Shown: positions 46,554 through 56,076, counted from the stretch's first letter. The stretch: DNA of 64,000 nt from Flavobacteriaceae bacterium (GCA_003443635.1 CP031964.1:590321-654320); one strand, 5' to 3'. The notes: generated from the sequence alone by a model not told the origin. Program-made: numbers and translations.

Positions 46554-47690
46554 ATGAACTCTAAAAACAATAAACTTAGAGAAGTTGCTAAAGTGTTTTT
46601 TAAGCTAGGCTGTTTTGCTTTTGGTGGTCCAGCTGCTCATATTGCAATGATGGAAGATGAAATTGTAGAAAATCGAAAATGGTTGACAAGAGATCATTTT
46701 TTAGATGTTTTAGGCGCAACAAATTTAATTCCTGGTCCTAATTCTACAGAAATGACAATGCATTGTGGATACGAATATGCAGGTAAAAAAGGACTCTTTG
46801 TAGCTGGAATAAGCTTTATTTTTCCTGCAATAGTAATCACTGGATTACTGGCTTATTTGTATGTCAAATATGCACAGCTTCCTCAAATAGAACCTTTTGT
46901 TTTTGGTATTAAGCCCGCTGTACTCTCAATTATAGCTTCAGCAATTTTAAAGTTAGGTAAAAAAGCACTAAAAGGATGGGAATTAGGTGTTTTGGGAGGA
47001 TTTGTTTTTATATCAAGCTTTCTGGGAATTAATGAGATTATAGCGTTGTTAAGTGCAGGAGTAATTGGGATGTGCTATTTTTATTTTAAAAACAAACCAC
47101 CCACAAACACTGTATCTGTAACTCCTGCTTTTGCAGTATTGAGCACCACTTTTTCAACATTTATAAAGATTTCTTCAGTTAATGTATTTTGGATTTTTTT
47201 AAAAGTAGGAGCTATTTTATACGGAAGTGGCTATGTGCTTTTTGCCTATTTAGATGCCGAATTAATACCTAGAGGATGGCTTACAAGACCTGAGCTTATA
47301 GATGCGATTGCGGTTGGTCAATTTACACCAGGCCCGGTATTATCTACAGCAACATTTGTTGGGTATCAACTTACTGGTTTTTGGGGCGCTATAGCGGCAA
47401 GTATAGGTATTTTTTTACCCTCCTTTTTATTTGTACTTATTTTGAATCCTTTTATTACAAAAATGCGAAAATCTATAACTTTAAGATATTTTCTGGATTC
47501 TGTAAATATTGCTGCCGTAGCAATTATGCTTGCAATGCTTTATGTAATGACCAAAGAAACACTTTTAGATTGGAAAGCAATGGCAATAGCTTTATGCTCA
47601 GTTTACTTTACTTTTTTTACGAAAATTAGTGTCATCTGGATTATTAGTATAGGTGCTATTTTAGGTTATGCTTTAATTACCTTTATATAA
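46554..47690 (+). CDS. chrA: Chromate transporter, two-domain ChrA type
   Basis: 378-residue inner-membrane protein made of two homologous CHR halves. Each half opens with a conserved glycine/proline motif: KLGCFAFGGPAAHIAMMEDEIV and GATNLIPGPNSTEM in the first, KVGAILYGSGYVLFAYLDAE and AVGQFTPGPVLSTATFVGYQ in the second. ChrA exports chromate or, in some bacteria, handles sulfate. About ten hydrophobic helices are visible. It is monocistronic, convergent with the PiT gene, and ends at a shared terminator. Confidence 0.93.
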   Translation: MNSKNNKLREVAKVFFKLGCFAFGGPAAHIAMMEDEIVENRKWLTRDHFLDVLGATNLIPGPNSTEMTMHCGYEYAGKKGLFVAGISFIFPAIVITGLLAYLYVKYAQLPQIEPFVFGIKPAVLSIIASAILKLGKKALKGWELGVLGGFVFISSFLGINEIIALLSAGVIGMCYFYFKNKPPTNTVSVTPAFAVLSTTFSTFIKISSVNVFWIFLKVGAILYGSGYVLFAYLDAELIPRGWLTRPELIDAIAVGQFTPGPVLSTATFVGYQLTGFWGAIAASIGIFLPSFLFVLILNPFITKMRKSITLRYFLDSVNIAAVAIMLAMLYVMTKETLLDWKAMAIALCSVYFTFFTKISVIWIISIGAILGYALITFI

Positions 47691-47698
47691 TAAAAAGT

Positions 47699-47730
47699 AA
47701 AAGCCCATCTTAATATCAGATGAGCTTTTT
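47699..47730. terminator. Bidirectional terminator between chrA and PiT gene
   Basis: AAAAGCCCATCT (47699-47710) and AGATGAGCTTTT (47718-47729) pair with one mismatch around a 7-base loop, with an A-run before and T-run after. Confidence 0.8.
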
Positions 47731-47758
47731 GTTGAGAACAATTATACTGAATAATTTA

Positions 47759-50035
47759 TTATGCTTCAGGTTCTGAAGGTGTTGCAGGCTCAACAGAACT
47801 GTCATGAGCACTATAATACTCTTCGAGTAAGTTCATTGTTGCTTTTAATAAATCTTTAGTCTCTAAAAGTAAACTAAAATAAAGCGTTGTGTTTTTAGGA
47901 CTCGATTCTTCAGTACGAGTACGCTCTACTTGTTTTTGAATTTTATCTTTTACTAAACCATAAACTTTATTTTTTTCATTTAAAATAGCACCTATTTGTT
48001 CAAAAGATCCAGAATTAAATGCTTCTTTGGTATCATTAAATAAAACTTCTATAGCATCATCAACCTGTTTAAGCTCTTTAATTTGATTGAATTTTAATTT
48101 TTTATGATTGTTGTTTATATGCTTATGAGTTGTTTTAGAAATGTATTCTAAAGACTGTGTCATATCTTGTAAATACCCTAAGATATTGATATAGAAGCTG
48201 CTGGCGTGTACACTAGATTCATCTAAATTTTTAATAAAATAGAAGATGTTATCACGTAATTCATCAACTTCATCAGAAAGCTTAATTACTTGCTTTTTAT
48301 TTGTTTTAAGTAGAATTAAATCTTGTTTTGCTAAACCTGCAATTGCGTTAGTGTAAATTTTATTACCACGTTTTACAACACTTGCAATATTTTTAGCACT
48401 TTCATGGATAACACCTTGTACAGAACTACTCTCTGCATTAGTTAAACTATCTTCATCAATTACTTTGCTAGCATTCTTTTTATGAGATAAGTAATTTCTA
48501 ATTAATAATACCACAGTTAGTAATAACAATATAGGAATCATTGTTTTTGGTTCCCAATTAATCAAAAACACTACTACTCCAGCAGCGGTAAATGCAGCTA
48601 TAGCAGTGAAAAACCATCCTCCAATTACTTTTAAAACCCCAGCAACACGATATACGGCACTTTCTCTACCCCATGCGCGATCTGCAAAGGATGTTCCCAT
48701 GGCAACCATAAAAGTCACATAAGTTGTAGATAATGGAAGACCTTGAGAAGTTGCAATAGAAATTAAAATTCCTGCTACCATTAAGTTTACTGAAGCTCTA
48801 ATCAAATCAAATGCTGGAGCATTTATACTTTGATCTTTTGTAATAATAGCTCCTGATTTTTGAAAACTTGCGTCAATTTTTCTTTGTACAGATGAAGGAA
48901 GAATACTTGTTATTGTATTAGACACCCAAGAAGATCCTTTTACAATACTTCTTGAAAGTACATTAGGCTTAAATTTCTCATGAGTTTCACTTTGACGTGA
49001 TAAGCTAATTTCGGTTTCAGCTACTGTTTTTGCTTTTTTAGAAAACCATAAGGTAACTACCATGATACCACCAGCAATAAAAAGTAAAAACGGCTCTGCT
49101 GGTACTTTTTTACCTAAGACTTCCATCGAAAAACTTGAGGCTTCTACACCAGAAGCTAACCAAGCTTCAAATGAGTGATAAGCGGCCATAGGAACTCCAA
49201 TAAAATTCACCAAATCATTCCCTGAAAAAGCTAATGCTAATCCAAAAGTCCCTACTAATATTACAATAAGAAGGATGCTTTTCTTAGTTATTTTTTGAAA
49301 CGCATATGAAAATAAAACCCAAACAACAAAACTGCCTGCAGTGAGTAAAATTTCATTGCCTTCTAATAGTTCTTTCATATCCTTGTAATAAGGAGTTCCC
49401 TTTAATCCTTTTAAGAAAATAAAATAAGTAATTGCAGTTAAAGCTACGCCACCAAATATAGCACCATATTTTTTTATTTTTTCTTCATAATCAAAAGTGA
49501 AGATAAGTCTCGAAATATACTGTACAATTGCTCCAACAGTAAAGGCGACTACAACAGATAATAAAATACCTCTAATAATCTCTAAAGCTTTTTTAGTATT
49601 GATATAACTACCCAGATCTGCAAAGGATTGAGTGTCTGAAGTGCTAATTTTTATTAACGACATTACAACAGCTGCCCCTAATAAATTAAATACAATTGAA
49701 ACCGTTGTAGATGTTGGTAAGCCTAAAGTATTAAAGAAATCTAATAAAAGTATATCGGTAACCATTACCGCCATAAAAATGATCATGATCTCATTAAAAT
49801 AGAACTCTCCAGGGACAAAAATTCCTTTCCGAGCCACTTCCATTAAACCACTGGAATATACAGCTCCTATAAAAATCCCTAAACTTGCAACTATCATAAT
49901 AGTTCTTATAGGGATAGCTTTGGAACCAATAGCAGAATTTAAAAAATTAATTGCATCATTACTTACACCTACTACAATATCAGCGACTGCTAAAATTGTT
50001 ATGGCTACAAGCATATAAATATAAATATTATCCAT
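47759..50035 (-). CDS. PiT-family inorganic phosphate transporter with PhoU-like C-terminal domain
   Basis: 758-residue membrane protein. PiT signatures occur in both halves: VGVSNDAINFLNSAIGSKA near residue 22, GLPTSTTVSIVFNLLGAA near 105, FSGNDLVNFIGVP near 270 and SQGLPLSTTYVTFMVAMGTS near 430. These Na+ or H+ coupled carriers take up phosphate with lower affinity than Pst. The last 200 residues (about 550-750) are soluble and helical, resembling the DUF47/PhoU four-helix fold and likely gating or sensing. It is divergent in regulation from the Pst operon: a plain -7 box and no PHO-type repeat. Confidence 0.92.
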   Translation of the reverse strand: MDNIYIYMLVAITILAVADIVVGVSNDAINFLNSAIGSKAIPIRTIMIVASLGIFIGAVYSSGLMEVARKGIFVPGEFYFNEIMIIFMAVMVTDILLLDFFNTLGLPTSTTVSIVFNLLGAAVVMSLIKISTSDTQSFADLGSYINTKKALEIIRGILLSVVVAFTVGAIVQYISRLIFTFDYEEKIKKYGAIFGGVALTAITYFIFLKGLKGTPYYKDMKELLEGNEILLTAGSFVVWVLFSYAFQKITKKSILLIVILVGTFGLALAFSGNDLVNFIGVPMAAYHSFEAWLASGVEASSFSMEVLGKKVPAEPFLLFIAGGIMVVTLWFSKKAKTVAETEISLSRQSETHEKFKPNVLSRSIVKGSSWVSNTITSILPSSVQRKIDASFQKSGAIITKDQSINAPAFDLIRASVNLMVAGILISIATSQGLPLSTTYVTFMVAMGTSFADRAWGRESAVYRVAGVLKVIGGWFFTAIAAFTAAGVVVFLINWEPKTMIPILLLLTVVLLIRNYLSHKKNASKVIDEDSLTNAESSSVQGVIHESAKNIASVVKRGNKIYTNAIAGLAKQDLILLKTNKKQVIKLSDEVDELRDNIFYFIKNLDESSVHASSFYINILGYLQDMTQSLEYISKTTHKHINNNHKKLKFNQIKELKQVDDAIEVLFNDTKEAFNSGSFEQIGAILNEKNKVYGLVKDKIQKQVERTRTEESSPKNTTLYFSLLLETKDLLKATMNLLEEYYSAHDSSVEPATPSEPEA

Positions 50036-50061
50036 AGTTAAAAGTTGAATAGTAGTTATTG

Positions 50062-50069
50062 CAAATGTA
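50062..50069 (-). promoter_or_regulatory. -7 box of PiT gene
   Basis: TACATTTG on the minus strand matches TAnnTTTG exactly, 26 bases before the ATG. No TAAC repeats lie upstream, in contrast to the pst2, porin and receptor promoters. Confidence 0.5.
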
Positions 50070-50161
50070 ACTTAATTATTGAATTTTAAAATTATAAAAT
50101 TCTTGTAACCTATATAATTAAATTACTATCAACTTACTTGAATAAATAAGAAAAGAGAAAT

Positions 50162-50824
50162 TTATTTTTTCTTGCGATGTTTTAATACCTCAGCATCAAT
50201 ATAAAAAATAATTTCCTCAGCAATGTTTTCTATTAAATCACCAACACGTTCTAGCTTTTTTATAATAGAAAATATAATAAGTGATTCTCTTGTATTAGCA
50301 GTATTCTTTTTTATTTCTGTTTCAATTATAGCTAAAGAATTGGCATTTATTTTGTCTAAGATTTTATCTTTTTTAAATACTTTGCGAGCAGCTTTCACAC
50401 TTTTCTCCTCATAAGCAGTTGTGATATTATCAAACATAGAAATAATAGTGCTAAACATTTTTTCAAATTCTAAGATCTCAAATAAATGAGCAGGAATTTG
50501 TTTGTTCTCACCTTCAATATATTTAGCAATCCCATAAGCATGATCAGCAATTCGTTCTAAGTCAAAGTTTATTTTTCGAATAGCCATAATAAACCTTAAA
50601 TCGATAGCAACAGGATTATATAATGCTAAGAATTTTTCGCAATCTTTTTCTATTTTTAAATCTAAAGCATTGACACGATTTTCTGTATGTATAATTTCTT
50701 CAGCTAGGTCACTATCATTGTTAATTATTGCTTCTTTCGCTTTTTCTAATTGAGATTGACAAAGAGAAAGCATTTCTAATCCTGCTTGATTTAAAATATC
50801 TCTTTGGTATTTAGCATTTGCCAT
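50162..50824 (-). CDS. phoU: Phosphate signalling/transport regulator PhoU
   Basis: 220-residue all-helical protein with two PhoU repeats of three-helix bundles; metal-binding-type acidic motifs are visible as DLRFIMAIRKINFDLERIADHAYGI near residue 75 and RESLIIFSIIKKLERVGDLIENIAE near 180. PhoU represses the Pho regulon through the Pst transporter and the sensor kinase when phosphate is plentiful. It is the last gene of the second pst operon, 11 bases after pstB. No PhoR/PhoB pair is in the window. Confidence 0.95.
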   Translation of the reverse strand: MANAKYQRDILNQAGLEMLSLCQSQLEKAKEAIINNDSDLAEEIIHTENRVNALDLKIEKDCEKFLALYNPVAIDLRFIMAIRKINFDLERIADHAYGIAKYIEGENKQIPAHLFEILEFEKMFSTIISMFDNITTAYEEKSVKAARKVFKKDKILDKINANSLAIIETEIKKNTANTRESLIIFSIIKKLERVGDLIENIAEEIIFYIDAEVLKHRKKK

Positions 50825-50835
50825 ATTAAAATAAT

Positions 50836-51669
50836 TTATCCGAAACGACCTGTAATATAATTCTCGGTTTGTTTCTTTTCTGGATTAGTAAAGATAGTTT
50901 TTGTTTTATTAAACTCTATAAGTTCTCCAAGATAGAAAAAAGCAGTTTGATCACTAATTCTACTTGCTTGTTGCATATTATGTGTAACAATAACTATGGT
51001 GTATTTTTCTTTAAGTTTAAATATAAGTTCTTCAACTTTTGCTGTAGATATTGGATCTAGAGCAGAAGTTGGTTCGTCCATTAAAATAATAGAAGGCTCA
51101 ACTGCTAGAGTTCTAGCAATACATAAACGTTGTTGTTGCCCTCCCGATAATGCTAAACCAGATTTTTTTAAATCATCTTTTACTTCATCCCATAAAGCGA
51201 CTTGTTTTAAAGAAGATTCTACACGTTCTTTAATGAACGCTTTATCTTTAATACCTTGTATTTTTAAACCGTATGCAACATTGTCGAAAATAGATTTTGG
51301 AAACGGATTAGGTTTTTGAAATACCATTCCAATTTCTTTACGAAGCTCTTCAATATTAACTTTTTTCTTATAAATATTAGAGCCATTAATTTTTATTTTT
51401 CCTTCCATTCTGAATGACTCAACATAATCATTCATCCTGTTAAACAAACGAAGAAACGTAGACTTTCCACAACCTGAAGGGCCAATAAAAGCAGTGACAG
51501 AGTTTGGTTTTATGCTCATGTCAATACCTTTAATTGCCTCAAAATCGTCATACCATACCTTAACGTTTTTCACCTCAATAGTAGGTGTTTTTTTTAATGA
51601 TGGATCAATTACTTTATCTAGTGTCATTTTTTTTGAAGGTATTTTTGTTATTTCCATTTCTTCTGCCAT
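50836..51669 (-). CDS. pstB: Phosphate ABC transporter ATP-binding protein PstB (second Pst system)
   Basis: 277-residue ATPase with canonical PstB motifs: Walker [10 protein letters not shown] followed by [13 protein letters not shown]-loop [16 protein letters not shown] signature [16 protein letters not shown], Walker [14 protein letters not shown] and switch FVTHN equivalent [10 protein letters not shown]. An N-terminal extension of about 30 residues precedes the ATPase core. The start overlaps pstA by 22 bases. With phoU downstream this is the classical Pst operon of the genome. Confidence 0.95.
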   Translation of the reverse strand: MAEEMEITKIPSKKMTLDKVIDPSLKKTPTIEVKNVKVWYDDFEAIKGIDMSIKPNSVTAFIGPSGCGKSTFLRLFNRMNDYVESFRMEGKIKINGSNIYKKKVNIEELRKEIGMVFQKPNPFPKSIFDNVAYGLKIQGIKDKAFIKERVESSLKQVALWDEVKDDLKKSGLALSGGQQQRLCIARTLAVEPSIILMDEPTSALDPISTAKVEELIFKLKEKYTIVIVTHNMQQASRISDQTAFFYLGELIEFNKTKTIFTNPEKKQTENYITGRFG

Positions 51670-52502
51670 TTATTTCTGAAATATACAGCAATGCCATTCA
51701 TTACAAAAGTGATTAATAATAATATAATAATTGCAGCAGCGGCATTTTCTATAAAACCGTGTTGCGGTCTTGAAATCCAATTAAAAATTTGAATTGGTAA
51801 TACTGAAAACTCATCCATTGGACTTTCAGGAGCAAAAGGAACATAAGCTAATGCACCTACAACAATTAAAGGAGCTGTTTCACCAACGGCTCTAGATAAT
51901 GCTAAAATAACACCAGTTAAGATACCTCCACCAGATGCAGGTAGTACTTGATTCCAAATAGTCTGCCATTTTGAAGCACCTAAAGCATAAGAAGCATCTC
52001 GTATAGATTTTGGAACTGCTTTTATAGCTTCTCGTGTTGCTACAATTATAATAGGTAATATTAATAATGATAATGTTAACGATCCAGCTAACACGCTGGC
52101 ACCTAAATTCATTATTCTAACAAATACTTCGAGTCCTAATAACCCATAAATAATTGAAGGTACACCTGCAAGGTTAGAAATGTTAATTTCTAGAAGCCCA
52201 GAAAGTTTATTTTTTTTCGAATATTCCTCCAAATAAATACCAGCAGCTACTCCCATTGGGAAAGCAATTAATGTAGTAAATAATAAAATCCAGATGCTTC
52301 CCATTAATGCAGTATAGATTCCTGATTTTTCGGCTTTTCTTGAAGGTAAATCGGTAATAAATGCCCAATCGATTCTACGAATACCATCAATAAGAATATC
52401 TCCAATAAATACAGCTAATAATACCAATCCGATGAGAGTACAAATAATCCCCCAGATTTTAAAAGCTTGATCTTTCCATCTATTTTTTTGAATACTATTC
52501 AT
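51648..52502 (-). CDS. pstA: Phosphate ABC transporter permease PstA (second Pst system)
   Basis: 284-residue permease with six membrane helices. The coupling loop is [32 protein letters not shown] and the signature [21 protein letters not shown]. The start overlaps pstC by 8 bases and the end overlaps pstB by 22. It forms the phosphate channel with PstC. Confidence 0.95.
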   Translation of the reverse strand: MNSIQKNRWKDQAFKIWGIICTLIGLVLLAVFIGDILIDGIRRIDWAFITDLPSRKAEKSGIYTALMGSIWILLFTTLIAFPMGVAAGIYLEEYSKKNKLSGLLEINISNLAGVPSIIYGLLGLEVFVRIMNLGASVLAGSLTLSLLILPIIIVATREAIKAVPKSIRDASYALGASKWQTIWNQVLPASGGGILTGVILALSRAVGETAPLIVVGALAYVPFAPESPMDEFSVLPIQIFNWISRPQHGFIENAAAAIIILLLITFVMNGIAVYFRNKWQKKWK

Positions 52503-53373
52503 ATTTCTCTTGGTATTTTTTTCTGATTCTATAACTCAGCGTATTCAATAAAAAAGTAAATGCAAATAGAGTAATCCCTGCTGCAAATATAGTTCTGTAT
52601 TCCAACGACCCATGTTGTACATCTCCTAAGCTTACTTGCACAATAAAAGCAGTAATGGTTTCTACAGGTACAGTTGGATCTAGAGTTAATCGAGGTTGTT
52701 GACCAGCAGCAACGGCAACAATCATCGTTTCTCCAATAGCTCTTGAAATAGCTAGTATAATAGATACAATAATACCTGAAGAGGCAGCAGGTACAATTAC
52801 TTTAAAAGCGGTTTGTAGTTTTGTAGCACCCATACCAAAAGATGCTTCTCGCAACGAATCTGGAACAGCGTGTAAAGCATCTTCACTTATAGATGAAATA
52901 TAAGGAATAATCATAATCCCCATTACAATTCCAGCTGAGAGTGAATTAAATCCAGATAAGCTTGGGATAATACTTTGTAAAAAAGGAGTCACAACGACTA
53001 ATGCAAAAAAACCATAAACAACTGTTGGTACAGCTGCTAAAAGTTCTAATAATGGCTTTATTGTTTTTCGAAAGCTTTTAGGAGCATATTCACTTAAATA
53101 AATACTAATAGACAGCCCAATAGGTAAAGCTACAGCAATTGCGATAAAAGAGGTGAGCAATGTTCCAGAAAGTAATGGAAGAATTCCAAAATGCTTCTCT
53201 GTAAATAAAGGCGTCCATTGTGTGTCTGTAAAAAACTCTATAATAGAAACTTCACTAAAAAAGCGAACAGCTTCAACAGATAAAACGGCTATAATACCTA
53301 CAGTTACCAAGATGGTAATTAAGGAGCTTGATAAAAGTAATCTTTCAATTACTAATTCTTTTATCTTTCGCAT
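52495..53373 (-). CDS. pstC: Phosphate ABC transporter permease PstC (second Pst system)
   Basis: 292-residue permease with six membrane helices. Motifs: LPIGLSISIYLSEYAPKSFR, the loop SLREASFGMGATKLQTAFKV, and SRAIGETMIVAVAAGQQPRLT, the PstC signature. The 70-base gap to pstS holds a hairpin that may separate high expression of the binding protein from lower expression of the membrane genes. Confidence 0.95.
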   Translation of the reverse strand: MRKIKELVIERLLLSSSLITILVTVGIIAVLSVEAVRFFSEVSIIEFFTDTQWTPLFTEKHFGILPLLSGTLLTSFIAIAVALPIGLSISIYLSEYAPKSFRKTIKPLLELLAAVPTVVYGFFALVVVTPFLQSIIPSLSGFNSLSAGIVMGIMIIPYISSISEDALHAVPDSLREASFGMGATKLQTAFKVIVPAASSGIIVSIILAISRAIGETMIVAVAAGQQPRLTLDPTVPVETITAFIVQVSLGDVQHGSLEYRTIFAAGITLFAFTFLLNTLSYRIRKKYQEKYE

Positions 53374-53396
53374 TAGGCTATTGTATTAAATACAGA

Positions 53397-53422
53397 AATC
53401 AGGCACTAAAAAGCACCTGATT
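53397..53422 (-). promoter_or_regulatory. Intercistronic hairpin between pstS and pstC
   Basis: AATCAGG (53397-53403) pairs with CCTGATT (53416-53422). On the minus strand it lies between the pstS stop and the pstC start and lacks a long T-run. It probably stabilises or partly terminates the pstS mRNA, a common way to make excess binding protein. Confidence 0.5.
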
Positions 53423-53443
53423 ATTTGTTATAAAATATATTTT

Positions 53444-54400
53444 CTATTTATTGTTCTCAACAAAGGTTTTAAAATTTGCTCTTTGTGTTGCATAGTTTTC
53501 TTCTGGTAATGGAATGTATCCAACGTCCTGAGATAATTCAGCAGCATTATCAATATAAAAATCAACAAATTCTACAACTTCAGGAGATGCAACAGATGTG
53601 CTATTTACATAAATAAATAGTGGTCTTGATAATGGTCTGTATGACCCATTACTTACGGTTTCTAGAGTAGGTTTTACAACTTCCTCGCCGTTATGCACCC
53701 CAATAAGTGTTAATTTGTCTTTATTTTCTGCGTAATAAGCTAATCCAAAGAACCCTAAAGAATATTTATCTCCAGCAATACCTTGTACTAATACATGATC
53801 GTCTTCGCTAGCTGTAAAGTCACCTCTACTAGAACCACTTTTTCCAACGATAGCCTCAGTAAAATAATCATAAGTTCCAGAAGCAACACCAGGTCCAAAT
53901 AAATGAATCTCTTCATCTGGCCATTCTGGGCGAATCTGATTCCATTTCATAATTACACCTTGAGCAGCTGGTTCCCATATTTTCTTTAATTCTTCAACAG
54001 TAAAATTGTCTACCCAATCATTTGCTGGATTTACTAAAACTGCTAAACCATCGTAAGCAACTTCTAATTCTAAAAAATTAATGTTATTTTCTGCACAAAG
54101 AGCTTTCTCTTTATCTTTAATAGGACGAGAAGCATTAGATAAATTTGTTTCTCCTCTGGCAAATTTTTTAAATCCACCACCAGTTCCAGAAACACCAATG
54201 GTTACTTTTACTTTAGGTTGAGCAGATCTAAACTCTTCTGCTACTGCTTCAGTAATGGGAAATACAGTACTGGATCCATCTACTTTAATTGTACCAGATA
54301 AAGCAGCAGTATCATTTGTTGATGCAGAGCCTTGTTCTTTTTTGTTACCACAAGCTCCAAACGTAAGGGCTAAGGCAAGAATAATTAGTAATTTTTTCAT
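53444..54400 (-). CDS. pstS: Phosphate-binding lipoprotein PstS (second Pst system)
   Basis: 318-residue periplasmic binding protein with lipoprotein signal (ALALTFGAC, Cys17). Phosphate-fold motifs: [45 protein letters not shown], and [13 protein letters not shown] (second anion loop). It resembles the long SphX/PstS type. It is first in pstS-pstC-pstA-pstB-phoU and has a PHO-type double repeat with correctly spaced TTTG upstream, so it is expected to be induced by phosphate limitation. Confidence 0.95.
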   Translation of the reverse strand: MKKLLIILALALTFGACGNKKEQGSASTNDTAALSGTIKVDGSSTVFPITEAVAEEFRSAQPKVKVTIGVSGTGGGFKKFARGETNLSNASRPIKDKEKALCAENNINFLELEVAYDGLAVLVNPANDWVDNFTVEELKKIWEPAAQGVIMKWNQIRPEWPDEEIHLFGPGVASGTYDYFTEAIVGKSGSSRGDFTASEDDHVLVQGIAGDKYSLGFFGLAYYAENKDKLTLIGVHNGEEVVKPTLETVSNGSYRPLSRPLFIYVNSTSVASPEVVEFVDFYIDNAAELSQDVGYIPLPEENYATQRANFKTFVENNK

Positions 54401-54428
54401 GTGTTATAAATATTAGTTTTTGCTAATG

Positions 54429-54462
54429 CAAAGGAATATCTCTAGTGTTATTTTAGTGTTAA
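54429..54462 (-). promoter_or_regulatory. PHO-type promoter of second pst operon
   Basis: On the minus strand: repeat 1 TTAACACTAAA (54462-54452), repeat 2 ATAACACTAGA (54451-54441), eight bases, then TTTG (54432-54429). The repeats share TAACACTA at an exact 11-bp period. The same layout occurs before the porin and the TonB receptor. It replaces the -33 element, as a PHO box does in enterobacteria. Confidence 0.7.
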
Positions 54463-54492
54463 CTGAAAATAAAGAAAATGCTATTTTATAGA

Positions 54493-54526
54493 AATACAAA
54501 CTCTTTATAATCAAAGAGTTTGTATT
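54493..54526 (-). terminator. Terminator after porin gene
   Basis: Perfect 14-bp stem AATACAAACTCTTT (54493-54506) with AAAGAGTTTGTATT (54513-54526), six-base loop, just after the porin stop at 54537. The T-run on the minus strand is short (TTTCTAT), so some read-through into pstS is possible. Confidence 0.75.
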
Positions 54527-54536
54527 AATTTATTTT

Positions 54537-55760
54537 TTAAAATTGTAATTCAAAACCCATTCTGAATCCAAGCCTGTTTTCAATACCATTTACAGTTCTA
54601 TAACTAAAATCAGATTGTACTTTTAAATTATGACCAACAATATATTTGGAAACTCCCAAAGTATATTCGTTAGTATCTGCACCTACAATAGCTCCCCCAC
54701 TTACATTGTCTTCATCCAATGTAGTAAAACGGCCAGCTATTTCAAAGTTGCTTTTAAATAGATAACTTGCTTGTAAATTTAAGGCATTACCAGTGCTGAA
54801 TCCATTTCCTGCAGATGTCCCATCAGTATTAATAGCGAGAACATTGTCAACATCACGATGTGCATATTCTCCTTGAAAAGCAAATCCTCTATATTTAAAC
54901 ACTGCATCTGCAAAAATAGTTGTGGCATCACTCTCAAATAGATTATTGCCATTATCTATAAAAAGGAAACTCCCTAAACCACTTCTAGATCTTACAGCAT
55001 TATCATTAAAATTATAAGTGAAGGCCAAAAACAATTTTGGTTTTTGCTCGCGTTTTAAATCAGATTGAAAATACTCTCCTTTGGATTGAAACTCCCCAAA
55101 AGGTAAGAATTCAACACGCCCGGTATATTGCAAACCACCAATATTACCTTCTGTAATATTTCTTCCTTCTCCTTGAGATAATGAGAATTTCTCTCTGATT
55201 ACAAAATTTTTCCCTAACTTATCTTTATGGCGTAATTGGATCCCTAAATCACGATCTATATTAAAACGACTGTTCAATAACGAACGATCTATAAATTGAA
55301 GATTAGCAGAAGATACTACACGTTCTACATTTCCGGGTAGTTTTGTTTGTCCAGCCCAAAGTTCCCAATTACCTGCAAAATTCCATTTAATGACAGCATC
55401 AAGGATGGTACGTGGTGTATTTCTATTAAATTGATTAGCACCAGAAACATCTCTATTTGATAACCCTAATTCAATTTTATATTTAAGCTTTGGAGAAAAA
55501 GCAAAACCATCAAATTTTAAACGTGCTCTACGTAGGTCAAAATTATGGTCAGGGCTTCCAAATTGATCTCTTGAGGAATCAAAATTCCAAGTTGATGTTG
55601 AATTTATTTGAAAACGAGCACCAAATTTCACACTAAAAGAACTGTCTTTAGCTACAAAGTTGAATATTCCTTTTCCGAATTTAGCATCGCTAATTTCTTG
55701 AGCATTTAAAGAATAGGTAAATGCTAATAATAATGCGATAAGCGTAATTTTAAGTTTCAT
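54537..55760 (-). CDS. Phosphate-selective-type porin (OprO/OprP family)
   Basis: Outer-membrane barrel of 407 codons from ATG 55760, which gives the signal peptide MKLKITLIALLLAFTYSLNAQ; the ATG at 55790 lies on the promoter TTTG and is unlikely. Family features: KFGARFQINSTSTWNFD, LRRARLKFDGFAFSPKLKYKIELG, a central WELWAGQTKLPGNVERV, and a terminal GFRMGFELQF with aromatic end. It would pass phosphate or polyphosphate through the outer membrane. It lies directly upstream of the pst operon and has the same PHO-type promoter, which strongly supports a phosphate role. Confidence 0.9.
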   Translation of the reverse strand: MKLKITLIALLLAFTYSLNAQEISDAKFGKGIFNFVAKDSSFSVKFGARFQINSTSTWNFDSSRDQFGSPDHNFDLRRARLKFDGFAFSPKLKYKIELGLSNRDVSGANQFNRNTPRTILDAVIKWNFAGNWELWAGQTKLPGNVERVVSSANLQFIDRSLLNSRFNIDRDLGIQLRHKDKLGKNFVIREKFSLSQGEGRNITEGNIGGLQYTGRVEFLPFGEFQSKGEYFQSDLKREQKPKLFLAFTYNFNDNAVRSRSGLGSFLFIDNGNNLFESDATTIFADAVFKYRGFAFQGEYAHRDVDNVLAINTDGTSAGNGFSTGNALNLQASYLFKSNFEIAGRFTTLDEDNVSGGAIVGADTNEYTLGVSKYIVGHNLKVQSDFSYRTVNGIENRLGFRMGFELQF

Positions 55761-55787
55761 ATAGTTGTTTATTAATTTTTGCCGGTG

Positions 55788-55821
55788 CAAATAACTAATA
55801 CAAATGTTAACTTAATGTTAT
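55788..55821 (-). promoter_or_regulatory. PHO-type promoter of porin gene
   Basis: Minus strand: repeat 1 ATAACATTAAG (55821-55811), repeat 2 TTAACATTTGT (55810-55800), eight bases, then TTTG (55791-55788). Identical geometry to the pst2 promoter; transcription would start near 55784, leaving a leader of about 24 bases. Confidence 0.7.
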
Positions 55822-55843
55822 GGGAGTATTATTAAAATATAAT

Positions 55844-55869
55844 AAAAAAACTGCCTTGGCCAAAGGCAG
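55844..55869 (-). terminator. Orphan minus-strand terminator upstream of porin
   Basis: CTGCCTT (55851-55857), loop GGCCA, AAGGCAG (55863-55869). On the minus strand the hairpin is followed by seven T's and an AT-rich tail; on the plus strand there is no T-run. No minus-strand gene ends here. Confidence 0.8.
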
Positions 55870-55943
55870 TCCTTAGAAATCATAATAATGTAGTCGACAA
55901 AAACTAATAGATTATATGAATACTAAATTTTTGCCTTAAGACA
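55844..55943 (-). ncRNA. Candidate small RNA ending at the orphan terminator
   Basis: A minus-strand transcript of about 100 bases is inferred from the strong terminator at 55844-55869, with nothing coding upstream as far as 56139. A loose -7-like element (TACATCTTTG, 55956-55947) could start it near 55942; alternatively it could start nearer the repeat pair at 56048-56069 and be about 180 bases. Only very short ORFs are present. Its place between the Pho-type porin promoter and a TAAC repeat suggests a phosphate-responsive RNA, which is inference. Confidence 0.3.
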
Positions 55944-56047
55944 TCACAAAGATGTACTCTTAAAGTAAACTAAGTGTAATGCTAATATTAAGTAATTATT
56001 AATAATAATTTTTTAACATAGTATGCTTATTAATAGATACTTGTGTG

Positions 56048-56069
56048 TTTAATGTTAATTTAACGTTAT
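56048..56069 (-). promoter_or_regulatory. Fourth TAAC repeat pair without TTTG
   Basis: Minus strand: ATAACGTTAAA (56069-56059) then TTAACATTAAA (56058-56048), the same 11-bp period as the three PHO-type promoters. The TTTG position (56039-56036) reads TATC instead. It lies 31 bases from the -7 box of the plus-strand YwqK-like gene and could act on either strand. Confidence 0.5.
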
Positions 56070-56076
56070 GTGAATA

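Noticed and set aside
50996..51319. 107-residue plus-strand ORF inside second pstB
   Set aside because: Antisense shadow of a conserved ATPase; no family resemblance.
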